A stretch of 64,000 nucleotides of DNA from Clostridium swellfunianum (GTDB taxonomy: Bacteria > Bacillota > Clostridia > Clostridiales > Clostridiaceae). A program made the position numbers and the translations under genes. Positions 1-9,216 of the stretch are shown piece after piece. The stretch is taken from positions 1,837,243 through 1,901,242 of the forward strand of contig NZ_JAMOFV010000006.1 of the NCBI RefSeq assembly GCF_023656515.1. Reading direction: 5' to 3'. The notes beneath the pieces are model-generated. The model was not told the origin of the DNA. It did not search any database and worked only from the letters and a program-made list of their open reading frames with translations. Within the stretch, counting starts at the first letter, position 1, and each line of letters opens with the position of its first letter.

Positions 1-201
1 ATGGATAATTTCATGATAATCGGTAAAGGAAGCTTATTCCTTGGAAGAATGACAAATCTTTTTGACGGTGTTTCAATAGTTGTTGAGAAGAATACAGGTA
101 ATTCTGAGGTAAAAGCTGAAGCTGGTATATCAAAGGAAGAAGTTAAGTCTATGGTTGCAGATGCAATGAAGGATTTTGCAGCTTACTTAATGAATAAATA
201 A
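1..201 (+). CDS. grdC: Glycine/sarcosine/betaine reductase component C, beta subunit (C-terminal end, truncated by window edge)
   Basis: Only about the last 66 codons are inside the window; the ATG at base 1 is an internal methionine, not a start. The visible part (MIIGKGSLFLGRMTNLFDG) matches my knowledge of the end of GrdC, the FabH/thiolase-like beta subunit of component C. Component C turns the selenoprotein-bound carboxymethyl group into acetyl phosphate in Stickland glycine reduction in the cytoplasm. grdD follows 28 bases downstream, the usual gene order. A short acidic helical tail ends in AAYLMNK. The family call rests on this tail plus the certain neighbour. Confidence 0.85.
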   Translation: MDNFMIIGKGSLFLGRMTNLFDGVSIVVEKNTGNSEVKAEAGISKEEVKSMVADAMKDFAAYLMNK

Positions 202-229
202 CTTTAGGCTTTAAGGAAGGTGTGAAATT

Positions 230-1390
230 ATGAGTAAAGAAATGGCATCAAAAATGATAGCCGAAGTTTTTAACGAGATAGCTGATGGCATTAAGTCAGG
301 AAGTTTTGGAAGAAAAGTTAAAGTAGGTTTAACCATTCTTGGTTCCGAGCATGGAATAGAGGAAATGGTTAAGGCGGCAGAGCTTGCAAGAAAAAAATAC
401 GATGATTTCGAAGTTGTGCTTATAGGACCAAAAACATCTTCTACTTTAGAGACTGTGGAAGCTGCTACTGCTGAAGAAGGACATAAGTTAATGGTTCAGC
501 TCCTTGAAAGCGGTAAAATCGATGGCTGTGTAACCCAGCACTTTGATTTTCCTATTGGTGTTTCAACAGTAGGAAGAGTAGTAACTCCTGGAAGAGGCAG
601 AGATATGATTGTAGCCACAACTACAGGAACTACTTCAACTAACAGAGTTGAGGGCATGGTAATTAACGCGATTTCAGGTATAGCTGCAGCTAAAGCTATA
701 GGAATAGAAAATCCTAAAGTAGGAATATTAAATCTTGATGGTGCAAGAAAAGTTGAAAGAATACTTATAGAACTTAAAGAAAAAGGATATGCTATCGAAT
801 TCGCAGACTCTTTAAGAGCAGATGGCGGCTGTGTAATGAGAGGAAATGATCTTCTTGCAGGAACACCAGATGTTATGATTTGCGATTCTTTAACAGGAAA
901 TCTTTTAATTAAAATCTTCTCATCGTTTACAACAGGTGGAGACTATGAGACAGTTGGTGCAGGATACGGGCCGGGAATAGGAGAAAACTATGACAAACTA
1001 ATAAACATAGTTTCAAGAGCTTCTGGCGCTACGCTAATTAGTGAAGCCTTAAAATTCTGTGCTACCTGCGCAAAAAATAAAGTATTAAATATGGCTGCTG
1101 AAGAGTTCAAAAAAGCAAATGCTGCTGGGCTAAAAGATATAATATCAAAAAATACAAAGGATAAAATTATAGAAAATACAGAAGAAGTTAAGATGCCTCC
1201 TAAAAAGGTTGTTACTTCAGATATTGCAGGCATAGATATTCTTGAGCTTGATAATGCTTGCAGATCCTTATGGAAACAGGGCATATACTCAGAAAGCGGT
1301 ATGGGATGTACCGGTCCTATAATTCTAGTAAATCCAGATGATGCTGAAAAAGCTAGAAAAGTATTAAAAGAAGCAGGTTTTCTAAGCTAA
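230..1390 (+). CDS. grdD: Glycine/sarcosine/betaine reductase component C, alpha subunit GrdD
   Basis: A 386-aa protein of the usual GrdD length and related to the PlsX/phosphotransacetylase fold. GrdD pairs with GrdC to release acetyl phosphate from the S-acetyl intermediate, so glycine reduction yields ATP through acetate kinase. Visible hallmarks are the glycine-rich stretch GAGYGPGIGENYD in the middle and a C-terminal ESGMGCTGPIILVNP segment with a conserved cysteine. The start ATG has AAGGAAGGTG upstream. It is last in its operon: a strong hairpin follows at 1402-1438. The remaining grd genes would lie left of the window. I am confident in the family assignment. Confidence 0.93.
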   Translation: MSKEMASKMIAEVFNEIADGIKSGSFGRKVKVGLTILGSEHGIEEMVKAAELARKKYDDFEVVLIGPKTSSTLETVEAATAEEGHKLMVQLLESGKIDGCVTQHFDFPIGVSTVGRVVTPGRGRDMIVATTTGTTSTNRVEGMVINAISGIAAAKAIGIENPKVGILNLDGARKVERILIELKEKGYAIEFADSLRADGGCVMRGNDLLAGTPDVMICDSLTGNLLIKIFSSFTTGGDYETVGAGYGPGIGENYDKLINIVSRASGATLISEALKFCATCAKNKVLNMAAEEFKKANAAGLKDIISKNTKDKIIENTEEVKMPPKKVVTSDIAGIDILELDNACRSLWKQGIYSESGMGCTGPIILVNPDDAEKARKVLKEAGFLS

Positions 1391-1401
1391 GTAAAATTTA
1401 G

Positions 1402-1438
1402 ATAGGTTGTACCAAGATATTTTCTAGGTACAACCTAT
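1402..1438 (+). terminator. Hairpin after grdD
   Basis: Perfect 12-bp stem ATAGGTTGTACC / GGTACAACCTAT with a 13-nt loop, 11 bases after the grdD stop. The following bases are only moderately T-rich, so it may terminate or stabilise the grd mRNA. Confidence 0.6.
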
Positions 1439-1498
1439 AAAACTTTACCTCTTTAAATTACTATATTGCTTTTTTATTTAATATGAAGTATATTAATT

Positions 1499-1527
1499 TT
1501 TAGACATTATTTTTGTTTATGTATAAT
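1499..1527 (+). promoter_or_regulatory. Candidate promoter for the BMP-type ABC importer operon
   Basis: TATAAT at 1522-1527 with a weak -35 (TTTAGA, 17 bp spacing). The 322-bp gap 1391-1712 is otherwise very AT-rich. I looked for a purine riboswitch here because of the nucleoside-type importer and saw none. Confidence 0.4.
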
Positions 1528-1712
1528 ATACAAAATTTTTTAGTATATTATGTATAGCTTTACAATATAATTTTAGTAAGCAATACATATTTAAAGTTAT
1601 TTTAAATTAAGTGTAAATTATTTTTAAATAAATTTACAGAAAAAGAAGGAATTTAAGTTATTTTATAGAATAATTTAAGTTACCAAAACAAAAATTATTG
1701 GAGGGAACTATA

Positions 1713-2825
1713 ATGAGCAAAAAAAGAATTCTTTCTGTGCTTGCAGCTGTTGCAGTAGTTACTACATTATTTGCAGGTTGTAAGGCATCAGCACCAGCAC
1801 CATCACAAGGAGGAGACAAAAAACCTGCGTCTTTGACAAAAGTTGGTATGGTTACTGACTCAGGTACAATAGACGATAAATCCTTTAACCAAGGAACTTG
1901 GGAAGGAATATTAAAGTATAAGACTGACAAGAAAACAATAGAAGAAAAATATTTACAGCCTTCAGGAGAACAAAAAACAGACTACATGAATGCTATCAGC
2001 GACCTTGTAGACTCTGGCTATAAGCTAGTAGTTACTCCAGGGTTTAAATTTGAAACAGCAATAAATGAAGCAGCTGATAAATATAAGGATGCTTCTTTCG
2101 TACTTATCGATGGACAGCCAAATAATGGAGATGGAAAGTTTGTAAAACATGACAATGTTGTTTCAGTATTCTTTAATGAGCATGAAGCTGGATTCCTTGC
2201 AGGTGTTGCTTCTGCTTTATCAACAAAAACTGGAAAGCTTGGATTCATAGGAGGTATGAAAATACCACCAGTTGAAAAGTTTGGTTGGGGATTTAAAGCA
2301 GGAGTTAGCTATGCAAACAAAACTTTTGGAACTAAGGCAGAAGTTATAGATTTCTTATTTGAAGGTACATTTAATAACGTAGCTGGTGGTAAGAACTTAG
2401 CTGCTGGTATTTACAACAAAGGCGCAGACATAATATTCCATGCTGCAGGCGGCGTAGGAGTTGGAGTATTCAACGAAGCTAAAGAAAGAGCAGAAAAAGG
2501 CCAAAATGTATGGGTTGTAGGTGTTGACGTTGACCAATACGAATCAGGTAAGATTTCAAGCGGTAAGTCAGTAACATTAACTTCAGCAGTTAAAGGTATA
2601 GATGTTGCAGCTTTCAACTATATTGATGCTAAATTAAATAACAAGTTCCCAGGAGGACAAGTTATAACATTAGGATTAAAGGATAATGCAGTTGGAATAC
2701 CAGCAAAAAATCCTAACCTTTCAGACGACATAGTTAAGAAGGTTGATCAAGCTAAAAAAGATGTTGTTGATGGAAAAATAAAAGTTCCAGCAACTGAAGC
2801 AGACTTAGCTACTTTCTTAAAATAA
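1713..2825 (+). CDS. BMP-family ABC transporter substrate-binding lipoprotein (nucleoside type)
   Basis: A 370-aa lipoprotein: positively charged start (MSKKR), hydrophobic helix and lipobox LFAGC with the lipidated cysteine at residue 23. The mature part has the Med/BMP fold (VGMVTDSGTIDDKSFNQGTW at its start), which in characterised relatives binds purine nucleosides. The ATG at 1713 is chosen because TTATTGGAGG lies just upstream; a TTG at 1698 overlaps that site. It is anchored outside the membrane and should feed the ATPase and two permeases downstream, an arrangement like B. subtilis NupNOPQ. A hairpin after the gene probably lowers expression of the rest of the operon. Confidence 0.88.
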   Translation: MSKKRILSVLAAVAVVTTLFAGCKASAPAPSQGGDKKPASLTKVGMVTDSGTIDDKSFNQGTWEGILKYKTDKKTIEEKYLQPSGEQKTDYMNAISDLVDSGYKLVVTPGFKFETAINEAADKYKDASFVLIDGQPNNGDGKFVKHDNVVSVFFNEHEAGFLAGVASALSTKTGKLGFIGGMKIPPVEKFGWGFKAGVSYANKTFGTKAEVIDFLFEGTFNNVAGGKNLAAGIYNKGADIIFHAAGGVGVGVFNEAKERAEKGQNVWVVGVDVDQYESGKISSGKSVTLTSAVKGIDVAAFNYIDAKLNNKFPGGQVITLGLKDNAVGIPAKNPNLSDDIVKKVDQAKKDVVDGKIKVPATEADLATFLK

Positions 2826-2846
2826 TAAAATAAGATATAATAAAAT

Positions 2847-2887
2847 AAAAGGAAAACAGCATTATCCTTAACGCTTGTTTTCCTTTT
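2847..2887 (+). terminator. Attenuating terminator between binding protein and ABC ATPase
   Basis: AAAAGGAAAACA pairs with TGTTTTCCTTTT and is followed by T-rich sequence. Its place inside the transport operon suggests partial read-through, which would give more binding protein than membrane components. Confidence 0.6.
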
Positions 2888-2919
2888 TTAAAACTATAAT
2901 TTACCATGGAGGAGAAGAC

Positions 2920-4449
2920 ATGGACTATATTATCGAAATGTTAAACATTAGAAAAGAGTTCACTGGTATAGTTGCAAACGATAATATTACACTTCAAGTT
3001 AGACCAGGTGAAATTCATGCACTGCTTGGAGAAAATGGTGCAGGAAAATCTACATTGATGTCGGTGCTGTTTGGTCTCTATCAGCCTGATGGTGGAAGTA
3101 TAAAAGTAAGAGACAAGGAAGTAAAAATAACAAATCCTAATGTTGCAAATGATCTTGGAATAGGAATGGTGCATCAGCACTTTAAACTAGTTCATAATTT
3201 TACCGTAACAGAAAACATTCTTCTTGGGAAAGAATCAGTAAGAGGTGGAAAGATTGATATTCAATCAGCCGCAAAGAAAATTCAGGACTTATCTAATCGT
3301 TATAAATTAAGTGTAGACCCTTTCTCAAGAATTGAAGATATTACAGTTGGTATGCAGCAGAGAGTCGAAATTTTAAAAATGCTGTATAGAGATGCGGAAA
3401 TATTGATATTTGACGAGCCTACAGCTGTATTGACACCTCAAGAAATTCATGAACTCATAGGTGTTATGAAGGCTATGGCTGCTGAAGGAAAGACCATATT
3501 AGTAATTACTCATAAGCTTAAGGAAATAAAAGCAGTAGCAGATAGATGTACGGTTATTCGTAAGGGTAAATCAATTGCAACCGTTGATGTCAAGGAGACA
3601 TCCGAGGAAAAAATGGCTGAGCTTATGGTTGGCCGTCGAGTAAACTTTAAGGTTGATAAAATACCTGCAACCCCAGGAAAAGAAGTATTTAAAATAGAAG
3701 ATTTAAATGTAATAAATCATAGAGGAATTAAAAGCGTGAAAAACGTAAGCTTATCTGTTAGAGCAGGTGAAATACTTGGAATAGCAGGTGTAGAAGGTAA
3801 TGGACAAACCGAACTAATCGAAGCTATTACGGGACTTAGAAAAGCTGAATCAGGAAAAATTCAAATTGAAGGTAATGATATCACAAATCTTTCTGTAAGA
3901 CAGCGAAGCGAACAAGGCATAGGTCATATTCCTGAAGACAGGCATAAACATGGATTAGTTCTGGATTTTACTTTAGAAGATAATATGATTCTACAAAACT
4001 ACTATAAGGAACCTTTTTCTAAAAACGGAATATTGAATAGAGATAAGATACGTGCTTATTCAAAGGATCTTATAGAGCAATTCGACGTTCGTTCCGCACA
4101 GGGGCCTATAACAAAATCCAGAAGCATGTCTGGAGGAAATCAGCAAAAGTCTATTATAGCTAGAGAGGTTGATAAGTCTCCAACAGTTATGATAGTCGCG
4201 CAACCTACTCGTGGTCTTGACGTTGGAGCTATTGAATACATCCACAAGAGACTTATAGAAGAACGTGATAAAGGTAAAACTATATTATTATTCTCGCTGG
4301 AGTTGGATGAGATTCTTAACTTATCAGATAGAATAGCAGTTATGTATGAAGGTGAAATCGTAGGAATAGTAGATGCCGATAAGACAAATGAAAACGAGCT
4401 AGGTCTTATGATGGCAGGAGGAGGTAAGAAAGAGCATGCGCAAGAATAA
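2920..4449 (+). CDS. Nucleoside/sugar-type ABC importer ATP-binding protein (two nucleotide-binding domains)
   Basis: About 509 aa with two tandem ATPase domains, as usual for CUT2/BMP-type importers. The N-terminal half has a canonical Walker A (GENGAGKST) and DEPTAVLTP after Walker B. The second half has the degenerate Walker A GVEGNGQTEL and signature SMSGGNQQK, also typical of the family. Start is the ATG at 2920 behind GGAGGAGA; a TTG at 2875 lies inside the upstream terminator. The end overlaps the next permease by 14 bases, indicating translational coupling. It energises uptake of the ligand carried by the lipoprotein encoded just upstream. Confidence 0.9.
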   Translation: MDYIIEMLNIRKEFTGIVANDNITLQVRPGEIHALLGENGAGKSTLMSVLFGLYQPDGGSIKVRDKEVKITNPNVANDLGIGMVHQHFKLVHNFTVTENILLGKESVRGGKIDIQSAAKKIQDLSNRYKLSVDPFSRIEDITVGMQQRVEILKMLYRDAEILIFDEPTAVLTPQEIHELIGVMKAMAAEGKTILVITHKLKEIKAVADRCTVIRKGKSIATVDVKETSEEKMAELMVGRRVNFKVDKIPATPGKEVFKIEDLNVINHRGIKSVKNVSLSVRAGEILGIAGVEGNGQTELIEAITGLRKAESGKIQIEGNDITNLSVRQRSEQGIGHIPEDRHKHGLVLDFTLEDNMILQNYYKEPFSKNGILNRDKIRAYSKDLIEQFDVRSAQGPITKSRSMSGGNQQKSIIAREVDKSPTVMIVAQPTRGLDVGAIEYIHKRLIEERDKGKTILLFSLELDEILNLSDRIAVMYEGEIVGIVDADKTNENELGLMMAGGGKKEHAQE

Positions 4450-5497
4450 ATTTCTAATACCGTTGCTTGCTGTTTTGCTTGGATTTATAACTGGAGCTAT
4501 AGTTATGCTTGTTACAGGACATAACCCTCTGCAAGCGTATACAGCTCTTTTAAAAGGAGCAGGCTTTTTTGGAAGCATTAAGCGTTTTGGAGATACACTA
4601 TTAAATACAACAACTTTAATACTAACAGGTTTATCTGTTGCTTTTGCTTTCAGAACAGGTTTGTTTAACATCGGTGCACCAGGTCAAATGCTTATGGGAG
4701 GATTTGCAGCAAGTTTTATAGGAGTAAGAATGAACCTGCCTGCTTATATACACATGCCTTTAGCAGTTGCAGCTGCCATTTTATTTGGAGCATTATGGGC
4801 ATTCTTGCCGGGTTTTTTAAAGTCCAAATTTAAAATACATGAAGTTGTAACTAGCATAATGATGAACTATATAGCTATGTGGAGCGTTTATTATTTTGTT
4901 CCAGTTCTAATGCCTGGTCAATTTAATACAGAGTCAAAGCCAATACTTCCATCTGCATCACTAAGAGTGCCATGGCTTACAAAATTGTTTGAAGGATCAT
5001 ATGTTAATCTTGGTTTATTCATGGCGTTAATATGTGTGATTTTAGTTTGGTGGATACTAGAGAAAACTACATTTGGATATGAATTGAAAGCAGTTGGATT
5101 TAATGTTAATGCTTCCCAGTATGCTGGAATGAAAGTAAACAGAAATATGATACTTTCTATGATGATTGCTGGTGCATTAGCAGGACTTGCAGGGGCTACT
5201 TACTATATTGGATATGCAGATAATATAAAAATAGGAATGCTCCCATCACAAGGTTACGATGGTATTGCAGTTGCTTTGCTTGGATTAAACAATCCTTTTG
5301 GAGTAGCATTGGCTGCTCTGTTGTTTGGTTTCATGAATGCAGGTCGTCTATTTATGCAGTCATCTACCTCAGTACCAAACGAACTGGTTCCGATTATAAT
5401 TGCAATAATTATATTCTTTGCGGCTACTAGCCTAATGCTTGAAGGCTGGGTTAAGAGATTTGAAAAACTATTTAGAAGAAATGCAGGTGATAAATAA
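4436..5497 (+). CDS. ABC importer permease, BMP/nucleoside type, first subunit
   Basis: A 353-aa polytopic membrane protein of the BPD_transp_2 family. It opens with a lysine/arginine-rich tip and a long hydrophobic helix (FLIPLLAVLLGFITGAI). It contains FNIGAPGQMLMGG, a conserved motif of these permeases. Its start overlaps the ATPase end and its TAA overlaps the ATG of the second permease. The two permeases form the transmembrane channel of the importer. Confidence 0.88.
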   Translation: MRKNKFLIPLLAVLLGFITGAIVMLVTGHNPLQAYTALLKGAGFFGSIKRFGDTLLNTTTLILTGLSVAFAFRTGLFNIGAPGQMLMGGFAASFIGVRMNLPAYIHMPLAVAAAILFGALWAFLPGFLKSKFKIHEVVTSIMMNYIAMWSVYYFVPVLMPGQFNTESKPILPSASLRVPWLTKLFEGSYVNLGLFMALICVILVWWILEKTTFGYELKAVGFNVNASQYAGMKVNRNMILSMMIAGALAGLAGATYYIGYADNIKIGMLPSQGYDGIAVALLGLNNPFGVALAALLFGFMNAGRLFMQSSTSVPNELVPIIIAIIIFFAATSLMLEGWVKRFEKLFRRNAGDK

Positions 5498-6432
5498 TGT
5501 GGGATATTTTAACAAGCATTTTGCCATTAACATTAACATATACTGCACCGCTGCTTATTATTGCCTTAGGAGGTCTATATAGTGAACGAAGTGGAGTTGT
5601 AAATATCGGTCTTGAAGGCCTATTAGGAGTTGGTGCCTTTACCACAGCTTTTGTGATGAAGATGATGGGAGTTTCCCCAATAGTGGCATTAATAGCAGCA
5701 GCATTTGCTGGTGGTCTATTTTCACTGCTTCATGCATTTGCAAGCGTTACCATGAGGGCTGATCAGGTTGTAAGTGGTACAGCTATCAATATCCTCTCTT
5801 CAGCAATTACAGTTTACTTGGCAAGAGCTTTAAGCGGCAGTGCTAACATTCAAATTCTAAAAGGTTTCATAAAGACAGATATACCTGTTTTATCTAAAAT
5901 ACCTGTATTAGGACCTTTGTTTTTTAGTAGCACCTATATTACAACATGGATAGTTTTACTGATAGTTGTGCTTAGCTGGTACATCCTATACTATAGACCT
6001 TTTGGATTGAGATTAAGAGCTTGCGGTGAAAATCCTCAAGCTGCAGACTCATTAGGAATCAATGTCTTAAGGATTAGATATATCGGAGTTGCTATATCTG
6101 GTATTTTGGCAGGACTAGGTGGAGGAATCATAATAGTAACATACGCTGGTGAGTTTTCACCTCTTATTTATAACGGATTAGGTTTCTTAGCCTTGGCTGC
6201 ACTTATATTTGGTAAGTGGAAGCCTTGGGGAGTCGTTGGAGCTGCCTTCTTCTTTGGTTTTGCAAAAACTGTAGCAGATATGTCTAAATTATTTGAAGGA
6301 ATAAAGAATATGCCTAATATATTCTTTAATACGTTTCCATACGTGGTAACTTTAATAGCTCTAGTACTTTTCTCAAAGAATATGGCTGGACCAAGAGCAG
6401 CCGGAGAGCCTTATGATCCAGGAAAACGATAA
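5497..6432 (+). CDS. ABC importer permease, BMP/nucleoside type, second subunit
   Basis: A 311-aa polytopic membrane protein, the shorter permease that pairs with the preceding one. ERSGVVNIGLEGLLGVGAF near the N-terminus is the family hallmark. Its ATG shares a base with the upstream stop codon, so translation is probably coupled. It is last in the operon, followed after about 20 bases by a perfect terminator hairpin. The substrate is inferred only from the binding-protein family. Confidence 0.88.
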   Translation: MWDILTSILPLTLTYTAPLLIIALGGLYSERSGVVNIGLEGLLGVGAFTTAFVMKMMGVSPIVALIAAAFAGGLFSLLHAFASVTMRADQVVSGTAINILSSAITVYLARALSGSANIQILKGFIKTDIPVLSKIPVLGPLFFSSTYITTWIVLLIVVLSWYILYYRPFGLRLRACGENPQAADSLGINVLRIRYIGVAISGILAGLGGGIIIVTYAGEFSPLIYNGLGFLALAALIFGKWKPWGVVGAAFFFGFAKTVADMSKLFEGIKNMPNIFFNTFPYVVTLIALVLFSKNMAGPRAAGEPYDPGKR

Positions 6433-6450
6433 AATTAGTAAAATGTATTT

Positions 6451-6495
6451 TACAGAAAACCATACTTTGTAAGTATGGTTTTCTGTATTTTTATT
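6451..6495 (+). terminator. Rho-independent terminator of the ABC importer operon
   Basis: Perfect 17-bp stem (TACAGAAAACCATACTT with its complement at 6471-6487), 3-nt loop and a T-rich tail. Confidence 0.9.
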
Positions 6496-6572
6496 TTTAA
6501 ATAAGTGTTATAATGGATATACATAAAGCAGATGTAATATAACACATTTGCCAAAATAGGGTTGGTGGAAAC

Positions 6573-7946
6573 ATGGATATGAACTTTAACTTAAACCTTA
6601 CACAGGAACAAAAACTTGTTATGACTCAGCAAATGCAGCTTTCTATTAAGCTTCTCCAAATGTCTAGCCTTGAGCTTCAAGAACATGTTGATAAGGAATT
6701 GCAGGAAAATCCTGTACTCGAAGTTTCATATGCTGAAGAAGCTCATGATGAAAATCTTAAAAATAGAATTGATTATAAAGAGTTTATAAAATATTTGGAC
6801 TTTGATAAATATGGACAGAGGCATTATGAAAAAAATGATGAAGAGGAAGTATCCCCCTTTAATTTTATAAGCGAACAAAAATCTTTAAAACAAGATTTAG
6901 TAGAACAGATTATAGATTTAGGTGTAAAGGATTACCTTTTTCCCATATGCGAATATATTATTGATAACCTAGATGAAAGGGGTTACTTAGAGGTTAGTGA
7001 AGAAGATATCTCTAAACAGCTGAATGTTGAAATATCTATTGCTAGGGAAGCAATCAAAATAGTTCAAAGTTTGGAGCCAATAGGGATTGCTGCAATGGAT
7101 TTAAGGGAATGCCTAAAACTACAGCTAGAAAGAAATGGCGTTTTAAATAATTATTTGAGTGTTATAATTGATAAACATCTTGAAAATATTGCAGATAACA
7201 GATATAACCTAATAGCTAAGAGCTTAGGAATTGAGCTTAAAGAAGCCCAATATTATGGGGATATTATCAAAAGCCTTCAGCCAAAACCCTCAAGCGGATT
7301 TTATACAGGAGATGAAATAAGTTATACAGCTCCTGATGCATATATTAAAGAAATAGGTAGTGAGTTTCATATATTAATGAATGAAAACTTAGTGCCAAAG
7401 CTAAATATCAATGAAATTTATAAAGAGATAATAAAAAATGAAAATGATGTAGCTGCTGTAGAATACGTTAAAGAAAAGATAAATAGCGCTTTATTTTTAA
7501 TGAAGAGTATTGAGCATAGAAAAAGCACTATATATAAGGTTTTAGAAAAAATACTAGAAATCCAACAAGATTTCTTTAAATATGGTGAAAGCTATTTAAA
7601 ACCTATGTCGCTTAAAGATATATCTGAAAGTATAGGCATGCATGAGTCTACTATAAGCAGAGCTATAAAAGATAAGTATATAAATACAAATAGAGGAACT
7701 ATAAAAATAAAAGATTTATTTACTGTGGGGCTATCTTCTGCAAATAGCGCAGAGGATGTATCAGCATCTATAATTAAAAAAGAGATTAAAAAAATGATAG
7801 ATAAAGAAGATAAATCAAAGCCTCTTTCAGATCAGGCTATCTGCGACTATTTAAACGAGCAGGGAATGAATATTTCCAGAAGAACAGTAGCAAAATATAG
7901 AGAGGAAATGAATATTAAAGCTTCAAGTAAAAGAAAGAGGTTTTAG
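6573..7946 (+). CDS. rpoN: RNA polymerase sigma-54 factor RpoN
   Basis: A 457-aa protein. The N-terminus carries the glutamine-rich activator-interacting region (TQEQKLVMTQQMQLSIKLLQ) followed by an ELQENPVLE segment. Near the C-terminus are a helix-turn-helix (HESTISRAIKDKY) and the RpoN box RRTVAKYRE from about residue 436. Sigma-54 reads -24/-12 promoters and needs an enhancer-binding ATPase; none is encoded in this window. The ribosome site is modest (GGTTGGTGG). A TATAAT at 6509-6514 could serve as its -10. It lies just ahead of cggR. Confidence 0.95.
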   Translation: MDMNFNLNLTQEQKLVMTQQMQLSIKLLQMSSLELQEHVDKELQENPVLEVSYAEEAHDENLKNRIDYKEFIKYLDFDKYGQRHYEKNDEEEVSPFNFISEQKSLKQDLVEQIIDLGVKDYLFPICEYIIDNLDERGYLEVSEEDISKQLNVEISIAREAIKIVQSLEPIGIAAMDLRECLKLQLERNGVLNNYLSVIIDKHLENIADNRYNLIAKSLGIELKEAQYYGDIIKSLQPKPSSGFYTGDEISYTAPDAYIKEIGSEFHILMNENLVPKLNINEIYKEIIKNENDVAAVEYVKEKINSALFLMKSIEHRKSTIYKVLEKILEIQQDFFKYGESYLKPMSLKDISESIGMHESTISRAIKDKYINTNRGTIKIKDLFTVGLSSANSAEDVSASIIKKEIKKMIDKEDKSKPLSDQAICDYLNEQGMNISRRTVAKYREEMNIKASSKRKRF

Positions 7947-7970
7947 TATATCCTCTCTTTCGTTTTGTTT
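7931..7970 (+). terminator. Terminator overlapping the end of rpoN
   Basis: AAGAAAGAGG inside the last codons pairs with CCTCTCTTTC (small bulge) and is followed by GTTTTGTTT. Moderate strength. Confidence 0.5.
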
Positions 7971-7994
7971 ACACATTGTTAACATATTTTTTTG

Positions 7995-8032
7995 AAATAC
8001 TAATTTAAAAAAGTTAGTATTTAATTTATAAT
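7995..8032 (+). promoter_or_regulatory. Candidate cggR-gapA operon promoter with a dyad
   Basis: TATAAT at 8027-8032 with TTTAAA at 8004-8009 (17 bp). A perfect 9-bp dyad AAATACTAA / TTAGTATTT (7995-8003 and 8014-8022) covers the -35 and spacer and could bind a second regulator. Confidence 0.5.
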
Positions 8033-8038
8033 ATAAGT

Positions 8039-8073
8039 GGGACAAGAAATGAATGACCGGGACGTATAATGAC
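8039..8073 (+). promoter_or_regulatory. CggR operator
   Basis: Pattern GGGAC-N6-TGAA-N4-CGGGAC-N6-TGAC. This keeps the spacing of the tandem CggR operator known from B. subtilis (GGGAC-N6-TGTC-N4-CGGGAC-N6-TGTC), with changes only in the TGTC halves. It lies directly downstream of the -10, where bound CggR would block transcription. In B. subtilis, fructose-1,6-bisphosphate relieves this repression. Confidence 0.8.
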
Positions 8074-8089
8074 CAAAGAGGTGTTACTA

Positions 8090-9124
8090 TTGCGCGAGAT
8101 TTTAAAACTAGCTCAGAAAGTTGTACCCGAGACCTTAGAACTACTTGTTAAAAGATATAACATACTCAGGGTTATTAATCACAATCAGCCCATAGGAAGA
8201 AGAACACTATCAAGCAGCCTTGAAATTGGTGAAAGAATAGTTCGTTCTGAGATTAATTTTCTAAAAGAGCAAAACCTTATAGAAATAAACACTCCAGGAA
8301 TGACTATTACTCCTGAAGGTGAGGAGGTAATACATAAGCTTAAGGACATAATTCATGAACTTAAGGGCCTCTCTGATTTAGAGGAATACATAAAAAAAGG
8401 GTTGGGACTTAAGAATGTTATAATAGTTCCAGGAGATTTAGATCAAGACAAAACAGTTCTTTCAGAATTGGGAAAAGCTGCAGCAAATATACTTAAGGAT
8501 CTAATAAGAGATAAAAGTATTATTGCTCTTACAGGGGGCTCTACAATAAAGGAAGTTGTTGATAATGTCCCAAGAATTACTAATTTTAAAGATATTCTAG
8601 TTATACCTGCAAGAGGCGGCATGGGCAAAAATGTAGAGATCCAAGCAAATAACCTAGCGGCTAGTTTGGCACACAAACTTTCAGCCAACTACAAGCTTTT
8701 ACATATTCCAGACAATTTAACTACTACTGCATTAAGTGCTGTATTAAATGAAAGCGATGTAAAAGAAATTGTAGATAATATAAAAAACTCAGATATACTT
8801 ATTTATGGTATAGGACGAGCGGATGAAATGGCTAAAAGAAGAGGTCTCTCTTCTGAGAGGGTACAAGAACTAAATTCTTTAGGAGCAGTAGGTGAGGCTT
8901 TCGGAAATTACTTTAATAGTCTAGGCGAAATAATTTGTTCTACGTCAACTATTGTTGTAGACAGCAATTCGCTAAAGAGTATTGGAAACCTTATTGCAGT
9001 AGCTGCAGGTGAGAGCAAAGCAGAAGCTATAGTAGCAATAGAAAAGAACTTGTCTCACAGTACTTTAATCACTGATGAAGGTGCAGCTAGAAAAATAATT
9101 AATATTCTAGATAAAATAGAGTAA
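8090..9124 (+). CDS. cggR: Central glycolytic genes regulator CggR (SorC/DeoR family)
   Basis: About 344 aa: an N-terminal winged helix (PIGRRTLSSSLEIGERIVRSE) and a C-terminal SorC sugar-phosphate-binding domain (ALTGGSTIKEV). The TTG at 8090 behind AGAGGTG is the preferred start, because it gives the same N-terminal length as B. subtilis CggR. The ATG at 8069 overlaps the operator and lacks a ribosome site. It is first in the operon with gapA, and a matching operator lies just ahead of the gene, so autorepression is expected. In the known system it represses triose-phosphate glycolysis when fructose-1,6-bisphosphate is scarce. Confidence 0.92.
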   Translation: MREILKLAQKVVPETLELLVKRYNILRVINHNQPIGRRTLSSSLEIGERIVRSEINFLKEQNLIEINTPGMTITPEGEEVIHKLKDIIHELKGLSDLEEYIKKGLGLKNVIIVPGDLDQDKTVLSELGKAAANILKDLIRDKSIIALTGGSTIKEVVDNVPRITNFKDILVIPARGGMGKNVEIQANNLAASLAHKLSANYKLLHIPDNLTTTALSAVLNESDVKEIVDNIKNSDILIYGIGRADEMAKRRGLSSERVQELNSLGAVGEAFGNYFNSLGEIICSTSTIVVDSNSLKSIGNLIAVAAGESKAEAIVAIEKNLSHSTLITDEGAARKIINILDKIE

Positions 9125-9216
9125 ACTATCAGTGTGTCTAGTATATTTTTAAATTTTTGTCAAATTATATTTTATATATAATTATATTTTAATTTATATT
9201 TTTAGGAGGTACTTAC

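Noticed and set aside
1391-1712. Purine riboswitch upstream of the nucleoside-type importer
   Set aside because: No conserved riboswitch core seen in the AT-rich spacer.
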